Source: Candidatus Competibacteraceae bacterium
GTDB lineage: Bacteria; Pseudomonadota; Gammaproteobacteria; Competibacterales; Competibacteraceae
NCBI GenBank assembly: GCA_003527885.1
Contig: DPWB01000024.1
Coordinates: 1-6,525 of the forward strand
Direction of reading: 5' to 3'
Length of the DNA: 6,525 nucleotides
How positions within the stretch are numbered: position 1 is the stretch's first letter; every line of letters starts with the position of its first letter. This document shows positions 1 through 4,571 of this stretch, in pieces. The notes below the pieces were generated by a model. The model had not been told where the DNA came from. It saw only the letters and a program-made list of their open reading frames with translations, and did no database searches. Made by a program: the position numbers and the translations under genes.

Positions 1-244
<244 letters not shown>

Positions 245-261
245 ACCTTAACTGCCTGGGA

Positions 262-292
262 GCGCTTCGGCCTCTACCGGAGTCCGAAGCGC
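262..292 (+). terminator. Stem-loop just downstream of eno
   Basis: A perfect 9-bp inverted repeat, GCGCTTCGG at 262-270 and CCGAAGCGC at 284-292, encloses a 13-base loop, 18 bases after the eno stop. No run of T follows, so it is not a canonical Rho-independent terminator. It could protect the eno 3' end or cause partial termination ahead of ftsB. The pairing is directly visible; the function is inferred. Confidence 0.4.
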
Positions 293-312
293 ATTCCAAG
301 CCCGTTGCCCGT

Positions 313-390
313 TTCACCCTCATCCCGGTTTGGCGCTGAGGGTGAAGGGGCCAGATCAAACCGCCAACTCTCCATGCCCCGCCCTTCACC
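313..390 (+). repeat. Overlapping inverted repeats in the eno-ftsB gap
   Basis: TTCACCCTCA (313-322) pairs perfectly with TGAGGGTGAA (337-346), giving a 10-bp stem with a 14-base loop. The right arm is also shared with a second hairpin: GGTGAAGGG (341-349) pairs perfectly with CCCTTCACC (382-390). The two hairpins share bases 341-346, so they cannot form together. The outer segments (TTCACCCTC and CCTTCACCTCC) also resemble each other as a loose direct repeat. The layout resembles either a REP-type dispersed palindromic element or an attenuator-like switch in the ftsB leader. The pairings are seen; either role is inferred. Confidence 0.5.
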
Positions 391-411
391 TCCTGTCAGA
401 TCAGTCGAATC

Positions 412-732
412 ATGCAGAGTTTGGTTGCGGCACTGATCGCCGCGCTGGTCACGTTGCAATACTTGCTTTGGATCGACGAGGACGGCGTCAGGCAAAGCTA
501 TGCCTTGCGCATCTCCGTGCAAGCGCAAACCGAACAAAACGCGGCGCTGAACGAGCGCAATCGCGCGCTGGAAGCCGACATCAAGGACTTGAAAACCGGA
601 CTGACCGCCATCGAGGAACGGGCGCGCTCCGAAATGGGCATGATCCGCCAGGATGAAACCTTCTATCGCCTACTGGAACAGCCCACGCCACCCCCGGCCG
701 TCCCCAAGGGTCCGGTCCAACCGGCCCAGTGA
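412..732 (+). CDS. ftsB: Cell division protein FtsB
   Basis: FtsB is a bitopic inner-membrane protein that forms a complex with FtsL and FtsQ at the septum and helps activate septal peptidoglycan synthesis by FtsW/FtsI. The product has 106 residues, against 103 in E. coli. A single transmembrane helix covers about residues 3-20 with a very short cytoplasmic N-terminus. A periplasmic coiled coil follows (about 30-66, rich in Q, N, E and R). The conserved membrane-distal motif [10 protein letters not shown] (68-77) and ETFYRLL (82-88) closely match E. coli FtsB. The last 17 residues form a proline-rich tail. ATG at 412 puts the membrane helix right at the N-terminus as expected; no clear Shine-Dalgarno sequence precedes it. 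The stop overlaps the GTG start of ispD by 4 bases, suggesting translational coupling. Confidence 0.96.
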   Translation: MQSLVAALIAALVTLQYLLWIDEDGVRQSYALRISVQAQTEQNAALNERNRALEADIKDLKTGLTAIEERARSEMGMIRQDETFYRLLEQPTPPPAVPKGPVQPAQ

Positions 733-1466
733 CCGCCCGTACCCCTCAAGCGATGAACACCGCGCGCTATTGGGCCTTGGTGCCAGCCGCTGGCGCCGGC
801 AAGCGGCTGGGCGCGAGCATTCCCAAGCAGTATTTGACGTTACTCGGCCGACCGGTCATCGTTCACACCCTGGCAACCCTGCTGGAGCACCCTCGCATCG
901 CCGGCGCGGTGGTCGCCGTGGACGCCGCGGATCGCTGGTGGCCAAGCATCGCCGCCGAACTCGCCACCGCCAAGCCCGTACTGACTGCAACCGGCGGCGC
1001 GGAACGCTGTCACTCGGTTCTGAACGGCTTGGAGGTCTTGCGGGAACAGGCTTTACCGCAGGATTGGGTTTTGGTGCACGACGCCGCCCGGCCCTGCTTG
1101 CGGGAAGCAGACGTGGATCGATTGCTGGGCGAGTTATCCGACGATCCCATCGGCGGACTGCTGGCGGCGCCGGTTCGCGATACCTTGAAACGGGCTGACG
1201 CCGCCGGCCGGAGCGAGACGACGGTCGACCGGTCGCGGCTCTGGCACGCCCTGACCCCGCAGATGTTCCGCTTGGAGAACCTCCATGCCGCGTTGCGCGC
1301 CGCATTGGCGCGCGGGCTGCTGGTCACCGACGAGGCGGCAGCGATGGAAGCGGCGGGCTTCTCACCGCGGTTGGTCGAAGGCCGGGCCGACAATCTCAAA
1401 ATTACTCACCCGGAAGACTTGGCCCTGGCGGAGTTTTTTCTGAGCCGCGCCGCTTCCGCCCGCTAA
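729..1466 (+). CDS. ispD: 2-C-methyl-D-erythritol 4-phosphate cytidylyltransferase
   Basis: IspD transfers CMP from CTP to 2-C-methyl-D-erythritol 4-phosphate, the third step of the MEP route to isoprenoids, in the cytosol. The product has 245 residues (E. coli 236). Visible motifs are the nucleotide-binding loop [11 protein letters not shown] (18-28) with PKQY (32-35), [13 protein letters not shown] (89-101), [10 protein letters not shown] (115-124), [14 protein letters not shown] (165-178) and [20 protein letters not shown] (217-236). Arg26, Lys33, Arg168 and Lys224 fall at the positions of E. coli Arg20, Lys27, Arg157 and Lys213, which are important for catalysis or binding, so the enzyme should be active. 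The chosen start is GTG at 729, inside a GTGA overlap with the ftsB stop. An in-frame ATG at 753 would give 237 residues, closer to E. coli, and cannot be excluded; neither start has a strong Shine-Dalgarno sequence. Confidence 0.96.
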   Translation: MTARTPQAMNTARYWALVPAAGAGKRLGASIPKQYLTLLGRPVIVHTLATLLEHPRIAGAVVAVDAADRWWPSIAAELATAKPVLTATGGAERCHSVLNGLEVLREQALPQDWVLVHDAARPCLREADVDRLLGELSDDPIGGLLAAPVRDTLKRADAAGRSETTVDRSRLWHALTPQMFRLENLHAALRAALARGLLVTDEAAAMEAAGFSPRLVEGRADNLKITHPEDLALAEFFLSRAASAR

Positions 1467-1491
1467 CGTAGCTACCCGGACGAACGGTGGT

Positions 1492-1959
1492 ATGCGCATC
1501 GGTCACGGTTTTGACGTACACGCCTTCGGCGAAGGTGAGTTCATCACCTTGGGGGGGGTTCGCATCCCGCACGCGCGCGGGTTGATCGCCCATTCCGACG
1601 GCGACGTGCTGCTGCACGCCTTGTGCGATGCCTTGCTGGGCGCGGCGGGTCTGGGCGATATCGGCCAGCATTTTCCCGACAGCAGCGCGGAATTCAAGGG
1701 AATCGACAGCCGGCTTCTGCTGCGCCGGGTCATGGAGTTGCTCGCGGGCCAGCGACTGGTGGTCGGCAACGTGGACGCCACCGTCATCGCCCAGGCGCCG
1801 CGCGTGGCCCCGCATATTTCCGCCATGCGAGCGCACATCGCCTCCGATCTGAAGATCGCTCCAAATCAGGTTAACGTCAAGGCGACCACCACCGAACGGC
1901 TGGGTTACATCGGACGCGGCGAGGGGATCGCCGTTCATGCCATCGCCCTGTTGCTGTGA
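1492..1959 (+). CDS. ispF: 2-C-methyl-D-erythritol 2,4-cyclodiphosphate synthase
   Basis: IspF cyclises 4-diphosphocytidyl-methylerythritol 2-phosphate, releasing CMP, to form methylerythritol 2,4-cyclodiphosphate in the MEP pathway. The family works as a homotrimer with metal ions at subunit interfaces. The product has 155 residues (E. coli 159). It starts [12 protein letters not shown], so the zinc ligands Asp8 and His10 are present, and [12 protein letters not shown] supplies His42. Further family motifs are [14 protein letters not shown] (50-63), [12 protein letters not shown], and [19 protein letters not shown] near the C-terminus. ATG at 1492 gives the canonical N-terminus. It lies 25 bases after ispD and is probably cotranscribed with it. 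A run of eight G (1551-1558) encodes part of LGGV (residues 20-23). The gene converges on a - strand gene, so the downstream neighbours truD and surE found in E. coli are not here. Confidence 0.97.
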   Translation: MRIGHGFDVHAFGEGEFITLGGVRIPHARGLIAHSDGDVLLHALCDALLGAAGLGDIGQHFPDSSAEFKGIDSRLLLRRVMELLAGQRLVVGNVDATVIAQAPRVAPHISAMRAHIASDLKIAPNQVNVKATTTERLGYIGRGEGIAVHAIALLL

Positions 1960-2009
1960 GCGAAGTCGGACCGGCGCAGGGGTGGTCGCTTGCGGGCAAG
2001 CCGCAGGAT
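1960..2009. terminator. Convergent gap with a small hairpin
   Basis: This 50-base gap lies between the ispF stop and the - strand cyclase stop. GCTTG (1988-1992) and CAAGC (1997-2001) can form a 5-bp stem with a CGGG loop. There is no T-tract on either strand, so a bidirectional terminator is only a weak possibility. Confidence 0.2.
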
Positions 2010-2918
2010 TCAGAGCCGGCGAGCGCTCTTGGGCTCCCGGGGCTTGCTTCGGCTTTTGCCTTTCCGTTGCATTTTATCCTGATACATCGCGTGATCCGCC
2101 CGCCGTAAAGCTTCTTCCAGTCCGGTGTGATCGCTGGCGATAGCGACGCCCAGCGACAGGGAAATAGGTAGGGTTTGGTTGCGCTGGTTATACGCATCCA
2201 CCGCTTGGCGGATTCGGGCCATGACCGCCTCGGCGGCCGCCAATTCGGTACCGTACAAAATAACGGCGAATTCATCGCCCCCGATTCGCGCCACCACATC
2301 TTCGGTGCGCACCCCGTACTCCAACACGCGGGCGGCCCTTTGAATCAGCAGATCGCCGACCTGATGCCCGTAAGTATCGTTGACGGGTTTGAGTCCGTCC
2401 AAGTCGGCGATCGCGAAGCAATTGGGATAATTCCGCATCGAGCGCAACCGCTCCAGTTCTTCGTTGAAGTAGGTCCGGTTAAAAAGCCCGGTCAGCGCAT
2501 CGTGCAGGCTCAAATGGCGCACCTTTTCCTCGGCGACGCGTTTTTCCCTAAGACCCTGGATCATCTGGTTGAAGGCGACGGAAAATTCCCCCAGATAATC
2601 CACGTGCTGGTCGAGGCTGCCCGCAGCGATTTGCTGGGTTTGCCAGGTCAAATGGCGCAGGTTGGATTGGAGTTGCTTGAGCGGGTCGAGCAGATGATTG
2701 CGCGGCGGCGCTTCGTAGTTCAGGTCTCCGTTGGCGAGCGTGATGGTAAAACGCCGCAAGATTTCCATATGCTCCAACAGCTTATCAAAACTCTCAGCAA
2801 AGGGCTGAAGGTCGGAAGACAGCTCGCCGGGGCGCAGCGGCGTCGCGCTCCGCGCGCCCAGCAACCTCTTGATCCTGTCTGCCGCCGCGGCCAAATAGCG
2901 GCGATCCTGCTCGTTCAC
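2010..2918 (-). CDS. Soluble HAMP-like/GGDEF diguanylate cyclase
   Basis: The protein (302 residues) is predicted to make cyclic di-GMP from two GTP. The C-terminal GGDEF domain (about 135-288) starts at LHDALTGLFNRTYF. It has the metal-binding Asp172 in ADLDGLK, guanine-contacting Asn180 and Asp189 in VNDTYGHQVGD, the intact active-site loop GGDEF at 213-217, and SLGVA followed by ADHAMYQDK. An RxxD motif (RTED, 204-207) sits exactly five residues before GGDEF, which is the canonical inhibitory I-site. Residues about 50-125 look like one or two HAMP-type repeats (NGDLN at 63-67; AAGSLDQHVDYLGEFSVAFNQM at 98-119), joined to GGDEF by a likely signalling helix. No transmembrane segment or signal peptide is visible, so it should be cytosolic, and no separate sensor domain is present. 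The tail is strongly basic. The GTG start overlaps the upstream V4R gene by 4 bases. The cyclase call is firm; the physiological output is unknown. Confidence 0.93.
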   Translation of the reverse strand: MNEQDRRYLAAAADRIKRLLGARSATPLRPGELSSDLQPFAESFDKLLEHMEILRRFTITLANGDLNYEAPPRNHLLDPLKQLQSNLRHLTWQTQQIAAGSLDQHVDYLGEFSVAFNQMIQGLREKRVAEEKVRHLSLHDALTGLFNRTYFNEELERLRSMRNYPNCFAIADLDGLKPVNDTYGHQVGDLLIQRAARVLEYGVRTEDVVARIGGDEFAVILYGTELAAAEAVMARIRQAVDAYNQRNQTLPISLSLGVAIASDHTGLEEALRRADHAMYQDKMQRKGKSRSKPREPKSARRL

Positions 2919-3451
2919 GCAACCTTTAAATCCGGCTTGACATCAAAACGACACGTTCGATCACCGGTTGCCCAGCAATCCACTTCCTTGGCGGAAAACG
3001 CTTTCCCCGTATAAGTGTAGAGCAGGCCGGCGATGAAGCCTTCATCATAATCGCAAACCGTGGTGCCCGAAAGCGGCAATCCGGAGCAGTCCAAGTCCTC
3101 CGAAACGGTCATGGTGAACAGCAGATTGTCCAGGTTGGCCTTTTCGACGCGCAGCACGCCGATACCCAGCTCCTTGAGTTTGGCCTGCACTTCCGTGATA
3201 AACGCGCTAAACGATTGATGGTGGTCCAGCAGGTTCAGGCAAAACTCCCGCCCCGCGATCCAGCCGGCGTCTCGCAGCATCTCCGCCGCCGCTTCTTCGC
3301 CGTAGCGTTGGGCCAGGACTTCCCGCATGGTGTATTGCGCCAAGCGGTAAACCACGACCGGAACATTTTGGCCCAGATTGGGGCGACCCAGCTCGATATC
3401 GCCGAGATCATCCCACTGAAAACTATAATTTTCACCGAAGCTTGGAATCAT
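2915..3451 (-). CDS. V4R (4-vinyl reductase-type) domain protein, putative sensor
   Basis: The protein has 178 residues. The second half matches the V4R domain: EKANLDNLLFTMTVSE (103-118), DCSGLP (121-126), CDYDEGFIAGLLYTYTG (133-149) and the closing pattern EVDCWATGDRTCRFDV (156-171). The first half (RLAQYTMREVLAQRYG, then GWIAGREFC) fits the helical lead-in of the family. Five cysteines are visible (71, 122, 133, 159, 167); the last pair is the typical C-x7-C of V4R. V4R is a predicted small-molecule-binding domain, known from the bacteriochlorophyll-related BchJ and from sensor modules of aromatic-responsive regulators such as XylR/DmpR. No membrane segment or catalytic output domain is present. 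The gene is first in a two-gene unit and overlaps the cyclase start (GTGA), so a role as ligand-sensing partner is inferred. The start at ATG 3451 has no clear Shine-Dalgarno sequence and is less certain than the frame. The ligand is unknown. Confidence 0.85.
   Translation of the reverse strand: MIPSFGENYSFQWDDLGDIELGRPNLGQNVPVVVYRLAQYTMREVLAQRYGEEAAAEMLRDAGWIAGREFCLNLLDHHQSFSAFITEVQAKLKELGIGVLRVEKANLDNLLFTMTVSEDLDCSGLPLSGTTVCDYDEGFIAGLLYTYTGKAFSAKEVDCWATGDRTCRFDVKPDLKVA
2923..2927 (-). promoter_or_regulatory. Shine-Dalgarno sequence for the cyclase GTG start
   Basis: On the - strand AAAGG lies 4 bases before the GTG at 2918-2916, inside the 3' end of the V4R gene. It supports this GTG as the start and indicates coupled translation of the pair. 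Confidence 0.55.
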
Positions 3452-3547
3452 AATAGTGGCCCGTCGAAAGTGATTGACCTTAATGGGTTGAGAAGCGCTA
3501 TTCAGTAACTGATTACGAGCTACTGATCTAAATTTTTTACATATTAC

Positions 3548-3556
3548 TGTTATAAT
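3548..3556 (+). promoter_or_regulatory. Extended -10 promoter element facing the sirtuin gene
   Basis: TGTTATAAT contains a consensus -10 (TATAAT, 3551-3556) preceded by the extended -10 TG at the correct one-base spacing. No good -35 lies at 16-18 bases upstream, which an extended -10 can tolerate. Transcription would start near 3563, leaving a leader of about 130 bases to ATG 3693. AT-rich DNA yields chance matches, so this is a candidate only. Confidence 0.45.
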
Positions 3557-3626
3557 TAACTAAGCAAACATCATACCTATAAATACACTAAAAGCCTTCT
3601 AAATTAAAAATATTACGTATTTAGCG

Positions 3627-3636
3627 GCTGATCAGC
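3627..3636. promoter_or_regulatory. Palindrome, candidate operator
   Basis: GCTGATCAGC is a perfect 10-bp palindrome between the candidate promoter and the sirtuin start. Its CTGAT half also occurs at 3509-3513 and 3523-3527 nearer the V4R gene. A shared regulator of the two divergent units is possible; a single short palindrome is weak evidence. Confidence 0.25.
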
Positions 3637-3692
3637 TTATATTGGAAAATAATGCTACCCGTGAATCTCATTCTCTACGGCCCGTATCGAGC

Positions 3693-4571
3693 ATGACCTC
3701 TTTTGAGTCTTTTAAACCGCTGGCCGCCTTAGCGGATTTCATCGAACGCCATCGACCCCTGTTCGTGCTGACTGGCGCGGGCTGCAGCACCGATTCCGGC
3801 ATTCCCGACTACCGGGACGCCAACGGCGACTGGAAACGCCAACAACCGGTACGATACCAGGAGTTCGTCAAAAGCGAACAATGCCGGCGGCGGTACTGGG
3901 CACGCAGCCTGTTGGGTTGGCCGATGTTCGCCCGCGCCCGGCCCAACTTGACCCATCTTGCGCTGGCCCGGTTGGAGGCCGGCGGCTTCATCCATCAACT
4001 GGTGACGCAGAACGTCGATGGGCTGCACCAACAAGCGGGCAGCCGCCGGGTGATCGATCTGCACGGCCGGCTCGATGCCGTGGTGTGCTTGAGCTGTCCG
4101 TATCGCGGATCGCGCGCAGCATTCCAGCAGACCCTGACGGAACGCAACCCCGCTTTCGTCGCGCTGGCGGCGGCCATCGCTCCAGATGGTGACGCGGATT
4201 TGGATGGCGTGGATTGCAGCGGCTTCCAAATACCCGACTGTCCCGAGTGCGGCGGGACGCTGAAACCGGCGGTGGTGTTTTTTGGCGAAGCCGTGCCGGC
4301 GCCGCGCGTCGAACGCGCCTGCCAGCGGCTGGCCGAAGCCGGCGCCTTGCTGGTGGTCGGTTCGTCGCTGAGCGTTTTTTCGGGGTACCGCTTCTGCAAG
4401 CTGGCCACCGCTCGGGGCCAACCGATCGCCGCCATCAATCTCGGCCGTACCCGCGCCGACGACGAATTGACGCTCAAGCTCAACGTAGCCTGCGGCCTTG
4501 CCCTGAACGGTCTGCTGGAGCGGTTGGGCATGACGTCAACGGTGCTCGCTCCGACTCCGGCCGCCCCATGA
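3693..4571 (+). CDS. NAD-dependent protein deacylase, sirtuin (class II, SIRT4-like)
   Basis: Sirtuins remove acyl groups from protein lysines using NAD+ and release nicotinamide and O-acyl-ADP-ribose; some ADP-ribosylate instead. With ATG 3693 the product has 292 residues. The Rossmann NAD site starts at TGAGCSTDSGIPDYRD (27-42). TQNVDGLH (105-112) and the catalytic His124 in DLHGRL follow. Two Cys-x2-Cys pairs (Cys132/135 in CLSC and Cys183/186 in CPEC) make a zinc site. FFGEAVP (196-202), VGSSLSVF (222-229) and INLG (248-251) complete the fold. GCSTDSGIPDYRD with GDWKR and the RRRYWARSLLGW segment is typical of class II bacterial sirtuins rather than E. coli CobB. All key residues are present. 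The frame stays open upstream to TTG 3642, but those codons are AT-rich and unlike the rest, so ATG 3693 is preferred. The stop overlaps the pbpC start (ATGA). The protein targets are unknown. Confidence 0.93.
   Translation: MTSFESFKPLAALADFIERHRPLFVLTGAGCSTDSGIPDYRDANGDWKRQQPVRYQEFVKSEQCRRRYWARSLLGWPMFARARPNLTHLALARLEAGGFIHQLVTQNVDGLHQQAGSRRVIDLHGRLDAVVCLSCPYRGSRAAFQQTLTERNPAFVALAAAIAPDGDADLDGVDCSGFQIPDCPECGGTLKPAVVFFGEAVPAPRVERACQRLAEAGALLVVGSSLSVFSGYRFCKLATARGQPIAAINLGRTRADDELTLKLNVACGLALNGLLERLGMTSTVLAPTPAAP

Larger units (their letters stand above)
3452..3692. other. AT-rich divergent intergenic region
   Basis: This 241-base gap separates the V4R/cyclase unit (left, - strand) from the sirtuin/pbpC unit (right, + strand) and must hold promoters for both. 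By hand count only 21 of the 100 bases 3521-3620 are G or C, in a GC-rich window. Visible elements are an 11-base inverted repeat TCAGTaACTGA (3502-3512), ACTGAT twice (3508-3513 and 3522-3527), a rightward extended -10, and a 10-bp palindrome near 3630. For the leftward unit, TATGAT (3575-3570 on the - strand) is a possible -10, without a good -35. No gene was found here. The in-frame extension of the sirtuin from TTG at 3642 has 6 of 17 codons ending in G or C, unlike the neighbouring genes, and is probably not translated. Confidence 0.7.

Noticed and set aside
274..537. 87-codon - strand frame over the eno-ftsB gap
   Set aside because: About half lies antisense to ftsB and the rest over inverted repeats; there is no domain or ribosome site to support it.
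653..1198. 181-codon + strand frame overlapping ftsB and ispD
   Set aside because: It is arginine-rich shadow sequence; ftsB and ispD are certain in this region.
1468..1475. GTAGCTAC palindrome between ispD and ispF
   Set aside because: Eight bases is too short to be notable, and its place inside a likely operon suggests no regulatory role.
2175..3014. 279-codon open frame on the + strand opposite the cyclase gene
   Set aside because: It is antisense to a clear GGDEF protein with all motifs; its translation shows no domain and it is explained by codon bias.
3452..3692. Search for a small RNA, toxin gene or CRISPR repeats in the AT-rich gap
   Set aside because: No regularly spaced repeats, no strong terminator hairpin and no convincing small open frame with a ribosome site were seen.
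3729..4421. 230-codon open frame on the - strand opposite the sirtuin gene
   Set aside because: The opposite strand encodes a complete sirtuin; the antisense translation has no recognisable motif.
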